DNA of 64,000 bases from Mycosarcoma maydis (lineage: Eukaryota > Basidiomycota > Ustilaginomycetes > Ustilaginales). The notes under the pieces are model-generated. The model was not told the origin of the DNA. It searched no databases and saw only the letters and a list, made by a program, of their open reading frames with translations. A program made the position numbers and the translations under genes. Positions 41,401-51,285 of this stretch are shown here, piece by piece. The DNA lies in the NCBI RefSeq assembly GCF_000328475.2, contig NC_026486.1:124001-188000 (forward strand), in the 5' to 3' direction. How positions within the stretch are numbered: the stretch's first letter is position 1; each line of letters begins with the position of its first letter.

Positions 41401-43773
41401 ATGGCCGCACCCCGCATGTCGATCAAATTTCTGGGCACCTCGTCCATGCCCAACTCGACAAGGAACTACTCTTCGCTCCTCTTCAAGCTGGACAACCATA
41501 CTGTCATGGTGGACTGTGGCGAAGGCACACAGCGACAATTCCGCTCTCGATACATCGGTGTGGATGAACGGCTTGCAAATCTCAAGACCATCCTTGTAAC
41601 ACATCTCCATGCCGACCATGTTCTCGGTCTCGTGCCTCTGCTCATGTCCATGATGGGCCCCACAGGCGTCTCCTCTGCACCAGAAAGCTCTGCACCGCGC
41701 ATCGAAATTTATGGACCACCAGGTCTGCGCGCGTTAATACGAACCACACTCTCCCTCTGTTACTCACAGCTGAGCGGCAAGTACGTCGTACACGAGTTTG
41801 TGTGGCCTTCGCAAGATCAAATGCCGGAAGCATCGCCTCATGCGCTGAGAGATCAGCCTGGACGCACAATACCCAACCTACCACTGCACGACGGCGAATC
41901 GAACGCGGGACGCGATCTGAACATGGACCCACGCACGTTCAGCTGGCCCAACTTTCTTACGATCAAGAGCGCAAGCCACGGGCCCAACGTGCGCATTAGC
42001 GCTGCTCCTATCTCGCACCGGTGTCCAACGCTTGCCTTTGTTTTCGAAGAAGAAGCAAGAGCGATGCCGCTTGATCCAAGCGTCGCAGAGGCCATCAAGC
42101 GTAATGCAACTGCTCTGCAAGAGCAAGAGGGTATTCGACATCCGCTTTCACTCCTATCCAAACTCACCAATCGACGTCAAACAGTCCTACTTCCCGATGG
42201 TACAGTCTTACATCCACCACATCTGGGCATGCCTGGACGCAAGGTGACCATCATGGGCGACACGAGCGATGGTACTGGCGGTTTCTCAGAGATGCAACTC
42301 CGAGCGGGTTACGGCTTGCCTGCGCTCGCCTATGACTCGGACGTGCTTGTTCATGAGAGCACCAACATTGCACTGCCTGCACATCTAAACAAGAACGGCA
42401 AAGCTGACTCATTGGAAGAAGTTGCAGAAAAAGCGACTTCGCGTGGCCATTCTGTCCCTCAAGTGGCAGGGCAATTCGCTGCATTGGTGAATGCAAAGTG
42501 CTTGATACTGAATCACTTTTCCACAAAGTATCCGAGCCCGCCACACTACTTGCTCGACAGCATGGGCACCCAGGCAGAATTGTCTCCGACGCAGAGCGAG
42601 AGGCAGCAAGCACCGCAAGGACGACAGCTCGGAGATTCAGAGCGGAAAGCATTGATCATGAAGGAATTCGAGATACAAGCGTATCAAGCCTGGAAAGAAG
42701 CAGCCAGCAAAGGATCACAGCTCGAGACATACTCGGCATTTGACGGCTTCCATTTCGAAGTGCCTGCCCGACCAGAACCGAATGCATTGGCGCCGACAAG
42801 CGTACGTGGCCCTTTTGCTCGGCCGTGGGAGCAGGATGAGGAAGCTGATGTCAGCGACGATCTTGAGGGACAGCACAACCAACAAGCCTCAGCGAGCAAT
42901 GCAGACAAGCAGATGTGGGATCCTTCGCCTTTCCTGCTGCCTTGGTCGCAAAATGACGTGCCACGCTATGCGATGGTGTTGCTGAACTCGCCCATTGATA
43001 CGCGCCAGATCGGACACTTCCGACACCTGTGGAAGTCGGCATCGCTGCGGTTGTGTGCCGACGGTGCGGCCAATCGGATTTTGGATTGCTTTGGCGCGGC
43101 AGCCTTCGAAAGTCAGGATGGGCGGCCGTCAGTTCCCTTGCCGAACGCCATTCTAGGCGATCTCGATTCGATTCGGCCAGATACACAGCACTTCTTTACA
43201 TGCAAGGGCGTGGCTGTACATTTGCGTCCTTCGCAGTACGCCACGGATCTGCAAAAGACAATCCAGGAAGTCGAGGACCAAGAGGCAGCATCGGGAGATG
43301 GCGACGAGCACACGCTTATCATCTTTGGCGGTCTTGCTGGGCGATTGGACCAGAGTGTACATACGCTGCACGTGCTCTGGCAACTGGCTCCCGGTACTGA
43401 GCAACTAGGAAGCGTTTTGGATCCAGATGGGCTCAATGAGAGGGGCAGTCGACTGAAGAAGCGACAACGAACTTTTGCAATTGGCGACGGCAGCGTAGCG
43501 TGGCTGCTTCCCAAGGGCAAGCACGTTCTCAAGATGTCACGCCAAGTGATGGGCAAGACCTGCGGCATCCTGCCTTTGGGAGTCGGCAACAGTGGCGCCA
43601 ATGTATCGACAAAGGGATTGGAATGGAACTTGGAACGAGACTCAACCACACTTGGCGGGTTCCTGTCGACGTCAAATCATCTTGCTGATGAGCAGGGTGT
43701 GGTTGAGGTGGAGAACGACGAGCCAGTATATTGGACCGTAGAGCTCCGTCCAGATGACGAATGCAGTTTTTGA
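41401..43773 (+). CDS. Fusion protein: short-form RNase Z + thiamine pyrophosphokinase
   Basis: One uninterrupted 790-codon frame encodes two enzymes. Residues 1 to about 450 are a short-form (ELAC1-like) RNase Z, which cuts the 3' trailer from pre-tRNA. It has FLGTSSMPNSTRNYSS, the metal motif VTHLHADH (His 68, His 70, Asp 72, His 73), ISHRCPTLAF (His about 206), IMGDTSDGTG (Asp about 287) and NHFSTKY (His about 372). A linker of about 60 polar residues follows. Residues about 519-790 are thiamine pyrophosphokinase (Thi80-like), which makes thiamine diphosphate from thiamine and ATP. Its motifs are LRLCADGAANR, AILGDLDSIRPD, ATDLQKTIQ, IFGGLAGRLDQSVHTLHVLW, GKTCGILPLG and TKGLEWNL. Metal and substrate motifs of both halves look complete. 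Met 505 could start a separate TPK. The start is the ATG at 41401. Confidence 0.93.
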   Translation: MAAPRMSIKFLGTSSMPNSTRNYSSLLFKLDNHTVMVDCGEGTQRQFRSRYIGVDERLANLKTILVTHLHADHVLGLVPLLMSMMGPTGVSSAPESSAPRIEIYGPPGLRALIRTTLSLCYSQLSGKYVVHEFVWPSQDQMPEASPHALRDQPGRTIPNLPLHDGESNAGRDLNMDPRTFSWPNFLTIKSASHGPNVRISAAPISHRCPTLAFVFEEEARAMPLDPSVAEAIKRNATALQEQEGIRHPLSLLSKLTNRRQTVLLPDGTVLHPPHLGMPGRKVTIMGDTSDGTGGFSEMQLRAGYGLPALAYDSDVLVHESTNIALPAHLNKNGKADSLEEVAEKATSRGHSVPQVAGQFAALVNAKCLILNHFSTKYPSPPHYLLDSMGTQAELSPTQSERQQAPQGRQLGDSERKALIMKEFEIQAYQAWKEAASKGSQLETYSAFDGFHFEVPARPEPNALAPTSVRGPFARPWEQDEEADVSDDLEGQHNQQASASNADKQMWDPSPFLLPWSQNDVPRYAMVLLNSPIDTRQIGHFRHLWKSASLRLCADGAANRILDCFGAAAFESQDGRPSVPLPNAILGDLDSIRPDTQHFFTCKGVAVHLRPSQYATDLQKTIQEVEDQEAASGDGDEHTLIIFGGLAGRLDQSVHTLHVLWQLAPGTEQLGSVLDPDGLNERGSRLKKRQRTFAIGDGSVAWLLPKGKHVLKMSRQVMGKTCGILPLGVGNSGANVSTKGLEWNLERDSTTLGGFLSTSNHLADEQGVVEVENDEPVYWTVELRPDDECSF

Positions 43774-44736
43774 GGCCGCATAGGGGCTTGATCTCCACCA
43801 ACGAGCGCCTCCCACTGGACGTTTGCTTTCATCATTTGAACGCCCTAGCAATAAGTGAGAAGACCCTCATCTGGTGTGTCCGTTACTAAGGCATACCTCA
43901 CCAGCAAGGTGCAACATCACCGTGAACACGGACACGAGAACGTGCAACGTGCAACACGCAACCCTTCCTAGCTGTTAGACTCTTGTTGCGAAAGCCCGAC
44001 AAAGCTGCTTTAAATCACGAATCGTGAAGGTGAATCGTGAATCACAATCGTGAATCACGAATCACGAATTACGAATTACGAATTACGATTCGTGAATAGT
44101 ATTCGTGATTACTCGAAGGCCGCCTAGAAGTCTTGAGTTAAGAGTGCACGAAGGATGGGTTTGAAACCATTCGTTATTCACGATTTGGGCACGAACCAGG
44201 CGTGAAGGGTTGAATTCAAATGCGGATTTGAATTCTGGATTAGAAGAATATTATAAACAATACTATGCGAGGAGTGAGTTGCGTGGTGCGTGTCGCAGTT
44301 GAAACGAGCTGGCCAATTCAGAGAGTGCTCGTGCGTGCCGCTCTCTGAGCTTCTTCAACACTGAGACCGTCTGTCGACGCTCACGCTCACGCTCACGCCC
44401 TCTCTCGCGCTTGCATGCACGCACATCTCCCTCTCGAGCACAGCGAGCACGGCGAGCACAGCGCACTGACACGAGAGCGCCGCACCTTTCAGAAGCATTG
44501 GCCTTTTTTCTTAATCAAGTCTTGTCACCATCACTCTCTTCATCGCGATCACCACCACGCTATCCGTCCCTTCACGCATATCCATTCGAGCGGGTCTCGC
44601 ACCTCAATTCAACCGCGAAACGCTATCGGCACCAATTGCTTGCCTGCTGTAACTAGAAGCCTTCACCGGCTCTCTCTGCGCTTCGCGTCTTTACCCCAAC
44701 GTAACCGTCACCATTTCGTCCGTCATCAACTCCAGC
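43774..44736. promoter_or_regulatory. Intergenic region with a dense palindromic-motif array; septin promoter
   Basis: No gene is supported in these 963 bp. The array at 44013-44110 is the densest run of the AATCACGAAT / ATTCGTGATT motif in the window. The segment 44380-44730 is pyrimidine-rich and probably the septin 5' leader, with a short CGCTCA tandem run near 44380-44398. Confidence 0.5.
44013..44110. repeat. Array of ATTCGTGATT/AATCACGAAT motifs
   Basis: About ten overlapping units on both strands (for example GAATCACGAATCACGAATT and TTCGTGAATAGTATTCGTGA), with point variants such as AATTACGAATTACG. There are no spacers of constant length. Confidence 0.9.
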
Positions 44737-45960
44737 ATGGCCGCGCGTCGACGCGCGGCCAAAAAGGGTGTTTCCTTCTGTCTTATGGTCGTCGGCGCCT
44801 CCGGTACAGGAAAGACCACGTTTGTCAACACCTTGTGCGAATCCGAAGTCATAGGCCACAAGATTAGTGACAACCCCGAGACGGCTCACATTGAAGAGGG
44901 CATCCGCATCAAACCAGTACATGTCGAACTCGAGGAGGACGGCATGCGCATCGGACTCACCATCGTAGACACGCCCGGCTTTGGTGACAACATCGACAAC
45001 GAATATGCGTAAGTGTTCCATCTTCAGTCGCGCCTACCAGCTCGGACGGAGACCAAATGAATTGCCCTGGTGCAACGCGGATCCCAGCTGACTTCCCTCC
45101 CTCTGCACCTATCTCTTTCTTTCACAATTACTTTCTATCTCCCAACCTGCAGCTTCTCCGAGATCGTTGGCTTCCTCGAGCGACAGTACGATGACATTCT
45201 TGCAGAGGAATCGCGAATCAAGCGTAACCCTCGTTTCCGCGACAACCGTGTCCACGCGCTTCTCTACTTTATCACACCTACTGGCCACTCGTTGCGCGAG
45301 ATCGACATTGAGCTCATGCGCCGACTCTCTCCTCGTGTCAACGTCATCCCCGTCATTGGCAAGGCCGACTCCATGACACTCACCGAGAAGCAAGAGTTTA
45401 AGAAGCGCATCATGGAGGACATTGAGCACTACGGCATTCCCGTCTACAACTTCCCTTACGATGTCGAGGAGGATGACGAGGAGACGATCGCCGACAATTC
45501 GGAACTGCGCGGCCTCATGCCGTTTGCCATTGTCGGCTCGGAGGAGGACGTGATCGTCAACGGCGAGCCCATCCGTGCACGAAAGTATCCTTGGGGTATC
45601 GTCGAGGTCGACAATCCTAAGCACTCGGACTTTGCACGACTCCGATCCGCACTGCTCAACACACATCTCACCGATCTCAAGGAGATCACGCACGACTTCC
45701 TCTACGAAAACTACCGTACCGAGAAGCTCTCGAGAACCGTGCACAGCGACTACGCCGACACATCGATCCCTGGTGAAGAGCTAGCCAACCAGTCGGTCAG
45801 GCTCAAGGAGGAGCAGCTCAAGCGCGAGGAGGACAAGCTCAAGGAGATCGAGCTTCGTGTTCAGCGCGAGATCCAGGAGAAGAGGCAAGAGTTGCTCGCA
45901 AAGGAAGAGAGCTTGAGGAATCTCGAGTCGCGTTTGCAGGCTCAGAACATCAACGAGTAA
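44737..45960 (+). CDS. CDC11: Septin, Cdc11 type
   Basis: Septins are GTP-binding proteins that form filaments at the bud neck, septum and hyphal tips. Exons 44737-45008 and 45153-45960 (intron 144 nt, GTAAGT...TGCAG) give 359 residues. The basic N-terminus MAARRRAAKKGVSF is followed by the P-loop GASGTGKT (about 21-28), the switch region DTPGFGDNIDN, the septin-specific ERQYDDILAEESRIKRNPRF, the guanine-specificity motif GKAD, and the septin unique element near RARKYPWGIVEVDNPKHSDF. A C-terminal coiled coil starts near residue 300 (LKEEQLKREEDKLKEIELRV). Similarity of the N-terminus and switch region to filamentous-fungal Cdc11/AspA supports the subgroup; the family call itself is certain. 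Confidence 0.93.
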
Positions 45961-46326
45961 GGCGCGTGCCGAATGACCTACCCGGCACGTGTTCTGTTCA
46001 GGTGTTCGAGGTAGTGTCTTTGATCGCTCAGCCGCTCAAGAGCCTCTGCTGCTAAAGTTCAGATCCATCTGTACGCCGGTCAAACTCGGCGCATGTGCGG
46101 TGACGTGAAAGTGTTCTGAATGCTCGAGTTCTGTTTTCTATGGTTTGTCTTGCTCGTTTGTCGTGTGTACGTGTGGTGTGCAGCTTCGATTGGTTACGCA
46201 GCAGAACGGGGTCTGCGAGCGTGTGGAAGAGGCGATAGAAACCGCTGAAATTGTGGTTGCGTTAGTGTACATTCGTGATTGATGTGGTATCTGGTCGCGT
46301 TACGAGGAAATGGGGGGCGACGAACA

Positions 46327-46361
<35 letters not shown>

Positions 46362-46370
46362 CGTGTGGAT
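45961..46370. other. Convergent intergenic region with GT microsatellite
   Basis: These 410 bp lie between the septin stop and the FAP7 stop. A (GT)n run occupies 46331-46359, ending about 11 bp from the FAP7 stop codon, so it would lie in the FAP7 3' untranslated region as (AC)n. Confidence 0.6.
46331..46359. repeat. (GT)n dinucleotide repeat
   Basis: About 14 tandem GT units on the plus strand. Confidence 0.97.
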
Positions 46371-47097
46371 TTACTCCAAGCCACGAGCCTGTCTCCAAGC
46401 GTGAATCCACTGAATGATTCTCTCGACGTTCTCCTCGACGTCGCCCGACTCCTGACTTTGCAGCTCAACGATTGCCTCTGCGGGGTAGGAGGAGCGTGCG
46501 TCGTCGGCGACCACGCCCATGATTTCGGCCTCGTTATTCTCCTGAATTTTTTTCAGTGGGTAACCTCTGCAGCACGCAAAGAAGGTCGACGTTGAAATAT
46601 CAGTACCTCTGAGAGCTGCAATGTGGGGTTACAATCGGAGGGGTGGCAACTTACCTCTTTTCCAGACGTTGCCAAAGCACACCATGGTCGCAGCGCAACA
46701 CGACGACCAAGTCGACCCATCGTTCGGGCCACACATCGCACGTATGCCAATCCAAGACCAAGCCGCCCCTCTCCTCGCCTTCATCACCCTGTTGCTTTGC
46801 CTGCGTCAGTTCGGCCTGATCGAACTCTTCCGCGTCCAATGGTTCTGGCGCCTTGGTTCCGGTGAGCGGCTCCAGGTGGTCAAGCAGCTGATCTTCGTTC
46901 ACTTCGTAACTCTGCCATTCTTCCAGATACTCGGTGTAGAAGCCTTCCTTTTTCACGAGCACTCCAACGTCGATCTGACGCAGTGGGTGGCAGGACGAGC
47001 CGGACGGAGAGTACGACGAGGCGAGTAACGACGAGTGTGTGGATTTGCCCGTACCGGGGGTCCCCGTGATGACGATGTTAGGAAACGAGCGCACCAT
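46371..47097 (-). CDS. FAP7: Adenylate kinase isoenzyme 6 / Fap7 (hCINAP)
   Basis: Fap7 is a nuclear adenylate-kinase-like ATPase needed for the final maturation of 18S rRNA in the small ribosomal subunit. Exons in gene order are 47097-46655 and 46566-46371, total 639 nt and 212 residues. The intron is 88 nt (GTAAG...TGCAG). The P-loop is ITGTPGTGKST (about 10-20), followed by the substrate-binding region with YEVNEDQLLDHLEP, the D-W-H-T-CD motif (VLDWHTCDVWPERW) and the RCDHGVLWQRLEKRGYPLKK lid segment built across the intron. The C-terminal part has NEAEIMGVVADDARSSY and a Trp-containing end typical of the family. An acidic insert of about 20 residues (around TQAKQQGDEGEERGG) precedes the DWH motif. 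Confidence 0.94.
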
Positions 47098-48055
47098 CTT
47101 GGTCGAGTGGCAAGAGGCGCTCAAATGAGATGTGGTGGTCAGTGTGCCTCTGATGACTGTTGTTCGTCCAATCTGTCAATTGTGAATGGATCTAGCAAGT
47201 TGAGAAGTCGAGATATCGTTCACCGTTGCACGTTGCGCCTTGGCAAATCTGAATCCTGAATGTCAAGATGCATATAAATTCAGGTCTCAAAAAAAACTGG
47301 AAAAGTCTACATCAGATCACATCGGGAAATCGGGAGCAGATCCGTAGAATCTCGATGGCGTTAACTAGTGAAAACCGTGAGAGAAGAAAAGCTCCTAACT
47401 ATGCCGTGTCAAAACCCGCGTATCAACTTCTCGGTTCGATGATGCTAGGCTTTGAGCTCGATCGCATGCCCGTGAGCTCCTCGGCCACTAAGCCGAGGGT
47501 TCATCTAACGTGTAGCGAGCCGAACCTGATGTGATGCTGTTCCAGTCTAAGCTCGAGTGGTTGGCGCAGAGTCTAACGAATCTAGATGTGAGTTGTGAGT
47601 TTGACGTGTGAGGATGGCAAACACTCGTGACTGTTCGATTGGTTGTCTAGCTCGGATTTCATTGCCGTGGTTCGCCTCGAATAGGCCTTGTAGCTGCGTT
47701 TCACAACGCTAAGGTGTTCATTCTGACTGTCGCACGTTGCTGATACCGACGATGCGTCCGTAGCGGCCTGTGGAAGTGAGATCAAGTATAGGACGAAGAG
47801 GCGGGATGATTTCATCTCATTTTCGTTCAAGCCTGCATTGCGCAGTGTACTGTCTGGACTGTTGTACTTAAGAAATGGGAGCGAGCATCAGCGCGGAACA
47901 AGGTCAAGTTCCTGGATGCTAGCACGAGGCAGCGTCACACGCAACGGGCGGCATGGATGAGCTCTGGAAGGAAACAACTAGAATCGAGCATTCCTCACAC
48001 TGGGCAGGCAAGACGAACACGTGAACCTGCAGACACAGCGTTAGTGCTTTATCGA
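47098..48055. other. Intergenic region with one candidate small secreted protein
   Basis: These 958 bp lie between FAP7 and nitronate monooxygenase. Apart from the small frame at 47582-47815, listed separately, no coding potential is supported. Confidence 0.4.
47582..47815 (-). CDS. Candidate small secreted protein (77 aa)
   Basis: An ATG-started frame of 77 codons begins with a signal-peptide-like segment: MKSSR, then the hydrophobic LFVLYLISLPQAATDA with a plausible cleavage after Ala. The mature part is polar and has two Cys (near 30 and 66) and dibasic sites (VVKRS, YSRRT) that could be Kex2 sites. I recognise no family. Smut genomes encode many short secreted proteins, so the layout is plausible, but a frame this short can occur by chance. 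No intron is evident. Confidence 0.32.
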   Translation of the reverse strand: MKSSRLFVLYLISLPQAATDASSVSATCDSQNEHLSVVKRSYKAYSRRTTAMKSELDNQSNSHECLPSSHVKLTTHI

Positions 48056-49240
48056 TTATAGACGGGCACCACCACCAACAAGCAGCTGGTTTCCGTTCTT
48101 CAGTGTCGCCACAGCCTCGTTGACCATCTCATCAACGATCTCCTTGGCAGGCTTAATGTCTTGAATAACGGAGGCGCACTTGCCGAGCAAGAACCTCTGT
48201 CGAGCTCCAGCCTCTTTGGTTCCTTGCTCGTCGTCATTGTCGAGATCGTGGTAGACGGGAATAATACCTTTGTCTGTGAGCTTCTTGATCTCGTCCGGGC
48301 GAGACTCCCAATCCATGATGTAAGGCGTCTTGAACAGACGCAGCGGACGACCGGTAAAGATGATGGTTCGGATATCGGTTTCGTGCGTCGACTTGAGCAC
48401 GGCTTCCTTGTGTGCCTTGGGAGCGCCTGATTCGACCGAAGCAACAAAGCGAGTACCGACCCACACACCATCCGCACCGTAGCAGATGGAAGCGGCGAGA
48501 CCGCGACCGTTGAAGATACCTCCTGCAGCCACAGTGATGATGGGCTTGCCCGTAAGAGGCGACTTGTGTCCGCGGCAAATGTCGACTACGCGAGGAGCAA
48601 TGATCGACAAGGGAACATCACCCGTGTGTCCACCACCCTCGCCACCTTGGAAGATGATCATGTCCACACCTGCCTCGAGCACTTTGGGTGCATGTTTGGG
48701 GTGACCAATGATACCGGCCACAATAATCTTGGCAGCGTGAAGCTTCTTGACCACCTCGACAGGCGGAACACCCACCGCTGACACGAACAGCTTTGCACCC
48801 GACTCAATGATAATGTCAATAAGCTCCGGAAGCTGACCATTCGTGTAATCCGTGTTGGTCTTTCGAGCGCCACCTCCCACCTTGGGAAGCAGCAAATCGA
48901 CACCGAAAGGAGCATTCTTATCCTTCAAGTTGGCCTTGAGCTCGCCCACAACTTTGCGCAGATAGCTCGGAGTGTACCCAACGCCGCCGATAATGCCGAT
49001 TCCTCCAGCGTTAGAGACAGCTGCTGCGAGTTCAGGACCAGCAGCGACGTTCCTGTACGATGTCGAACAAGAGTTTGTATTAAGCAGCAAGAATGGTAAA
49101 AGATGTGGGTCAAAAGTCGTTTCAAAATTGGCTGTTCGAAAAGTGGGTTGGTCCGAAACTCACATGCCGGCAAGCATGATCGGGTGCTTGATACCGAAAG
49201 CCTCGGTGAGCGGCGTTTTGATCTGCTGTGGGGATGCCAT
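48056..49240 (-). CDS. Nitronate monooxygenase (2-nitropropane dioxygenase family)
   Basis: An FMN-dependent TIM-barrel enzyme that oxidises alkyl nitronates such as propionate-3-nitronate. Exons in gene order are 49240-49164 and 49052-48056 (intron 111 nt, GTGAGT...TACAG), total 1,074 nt and 357 residues. Exon 1 codes MASPQQIKTPLTEAFGIKHP and ends within the Met of the family motif MLAGM. Exon 2 begins with NVAAGPELAAAVSNAGGIG, followed by FGVDLLLPKVGG, the phosphate-binding region FQGGEGGGHTGDVPL with the catalytic-region His, AAGGIFNGRGLAASICYGAD and GVWVGTRFVAS. Length and motif order match fungal members. It is divergent from the NAA38-like gene, with about 475 bp between start codons. 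Confidence 0.93.
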
Positions 49241-49715
49241 TGTTGCGTTGGACGTGTGGAAGCGTATGGCAGTATGATGAGGAGAGTTGAGGTGGCGAAC
49301 ACGCTGTACTGGTTGGGGAAATGGGTCTCATGAACAACAAGCGAGCACGGCCCCGAGCTTAGCTTGCCTAACCCCCTCTCCACTCACACCCACGAGTGTG
49401 TGTACGTGCATGCGTATGCGAGGCTTCTTCTCATTGTGCTTGTCCCCGCAAAACTCACGACTGTGTTTGACTGTTTTGCAAGGTCGGCTCTGATTGAAAG
49501 GTCTAGCCGGTGTATCCGGCTTTGGCCCGCTTATGGCAGCCAAACGCGCATGCCAGGGTTCAACCGGCGCTCTTCCCGCACGGTAGTTCATTCGCTATTT
49601 TCTCACGAAACTGTGTCTCAGTCACGAGTGACGCGAGTTGAAACATCCCGCACATGGATATACAGCTCCACAACGTCGTTGTTTCACCGTCCCTGTCGCT
49701 TGCTCTAACGACAAG
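49241..49715. promoter_or_regulatory. Divergent promoter region, nitronate monooxygenase / NAA38-like
   Basis: 475 bp separate two divergent start codons. No gene is seen. A CACTCACACCCACGAGTGTG stretch with inverted symmetry lies near 49382-49401. Confidence 0.45.
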
Positions 49716-50057
49716 ATGAGTGCGGCGGTGCAAGACCCGTCGTCTAAAGCGGTAGAGACGATCATCAAAAACTTTGTCGGCCGCACTAGTATCGTTCATA
49801 TACCCGATGGCCGCGCGTTCCGCGGAGTTTTTATCTGTGTTGATTCCGGCAAGAACATCATCCTGGCTGACACAGACGAAACCAGGCTCACACCAGAGGG
49901 GCGCACAACGATTCGGAATGTCGGCATGGTAATGATCCCGGGAGAATACGTGGTCAAGGTTGAGGTGCAGCACGATGCGCTGTTGCCCGACCACTCGACA
50001 GCTGATCATTCACTAGCTCAAGGTGGGTGGCCGGACGATGATTCGATGTACATATGA
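49716..50057 (+). CDS. NAA38: Lsm-domain protein, NAA38/Mak31-like (NatC auxiliary subunit)
   Basis: NAA38 is the small Lsm-fold subunit of the NatC N-terminal acetyltransferase, which acts on ribosomes. The frame gives 113 residues from ATG 49716 with no intron. The Lsm fold covers about 17-85. Sm1-like part: GRTSIVHIPDGRAFRGVFICVD. Sm2-like part: VGMVMIPGEYVVKVEVQ. The spacing and the PGEYVVKVEV ending resemble NAA38/LSMD1 more than the RNA-binding Lsm1-8 proteins, which usually have an IRG or similar motif at this place. The C-terminal 25 residues are acidic and polar. The subgroup is inferred from these motifs. Confidence 0.75.
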   Translation: MSAAVQDPSSKAVETIIKNFVGRTSIVHIPDGRAFRGVFICVDSGKNIILADTDETRLTPEGRTTIRNVGMVMIPGEYVVKVEVQHDALLPDHSTADHSLAQGGWPDDDSMYI

Positions 50058-50105
50058 ACATCGGCAAAGCGAGAAAGTGTTACCCAAACCAGCTTGTCTG
50101 GCAAA

Positions 50106-51285
50106 CTAGAAAGCTTGATCGCGCAGAGCTTTGTCACACAGGTCATAGAGCTTAGTCGATACTATATCGAGCTCTGCGACATGCTCGTCGCTTGGATCCT
50201 CAATGGTTCGCTCAAGCACCAGACTCAGAAAAGGCGACAGCGTTTTGAGAAAGCGATCCTGGATGATGTTGTTGGCGTCCTCGTGGGAAGAGGCGAGCAT
50301 CAACGTAAGGCAACTCTCGAAGATTGTCGAGATCGACACGAGCCGGTCCGACCCATGAACATCAAGAGCAGCGAAAGGGTCGTCTATCTCTCGCCTAAGT
50401 CGAGCGAGGATAGAAAATGCAACGTTGGTAGCAAGGTTTGAAGCAAAGGCAGAGTCTCGTTCGCCTAGTCTTTCCAAAACCCCGATCGCGATCTTGATCT
50501 GCTCTCGGTCACGCCAAATCAGGTCTACAAGCAGCTGCCCTCCCCAATTGACCAATTCAGTGCTAAGTTGCATCAACTGCCACGTCAGCTCTGTCAAAGC
50601 TTCGAAGAAGACTCCCAGCAATCCGAGGATGTAGAGTCGCTGCAGCGAGTCCTTCTCGACAGCCACAGCTGCTTCTTCCAGACTCTCGGCGAGGTTTTGT
50701 ACAACGTCGACCAGCTCTTGCATTTGAACATCATCGCTGCTGCGAAGCGCCACCATCGAAGACAGCAGTTTGCTGGTCAGTTCAAACGGGCCCTCCCAAA
50801 GTTCTGGGTATTTGATCAGCTCTTGATCCAGCGCATGACGTTCGGAGGCCGAGGAAAGCACGGTCCACCTCCGCGTACTGTCGATCGTGTGGCGAGCATC
50901 GATTGCGGGCTCATCTGTAAGCAGCGATGCAAGCAAGGAATCAGTTTCGGTATCACTTCTTGCCGCTCTACTCTGCCGAGGATAAAATGGACTCACCGTT
51001 TCGCCACTGCGCTACAAGCACGAAGAAATCTCTATACACCGCGATAGAGAAGGGCAAAGGCTGCTCTGGGAATTGCTGAAGCGATCGAAGGAACATGAAA
51101 ACATTTTGTTCCAGAGCATTCTTTGAATCGATGCTCACCTCCGATGGCCCTAGAGCGTCGTCGAGCACGACCTGCTAACATCAAGATTGGTTCTGACAAG
51201 CTCAGCTCAAGCACTTGTTCAACATGCAAGACGAAGCCCTGGACGATAGCAATCTTACCACTGCTGCTTTGACCAGCGTCTCCAT
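50106..51285 (-). CDS. Multi-exon protein of unknown function
   Basis: Proposed exons in gene order are 51285-51259, 51171-50997 and 50914-50106, total 1,011 nt and 336 residues. The donors are GTAAG and GTGAGT and the acceptors TAGCAG and TTACAG. I do not recognise the family. The protein is helical throughout with many Leu and acidic residues (NVFMFLRSLQQFPEQPLPFS, LQRLYILGLLGVFFEALTEL). It has no signal peptide. The helix pattern could be an armadillo/HEAT-like or other all-alpha repeat fold; that is inference. The true start may lie further upstream: an open stretch at 51353-51576 has coding-like composition, and a CTGCAG acceptor lies just before exon 1. It converges on the NAA38-like gene, about 50 bp away. 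Confidence 0.6.

Noticed and set aside
44013..44110. Motif array considered as a CRISPR array
   Set aside because: The units overlap, vary in sequence and have no spacers, and the genome is eukaryotic.
47268..47534. ATG-started frame of 88 codons downstream of the FAP7 start region
   Set aside because: No signal peptide, no family motif and no conserved-looking block; not supported beyond chance.
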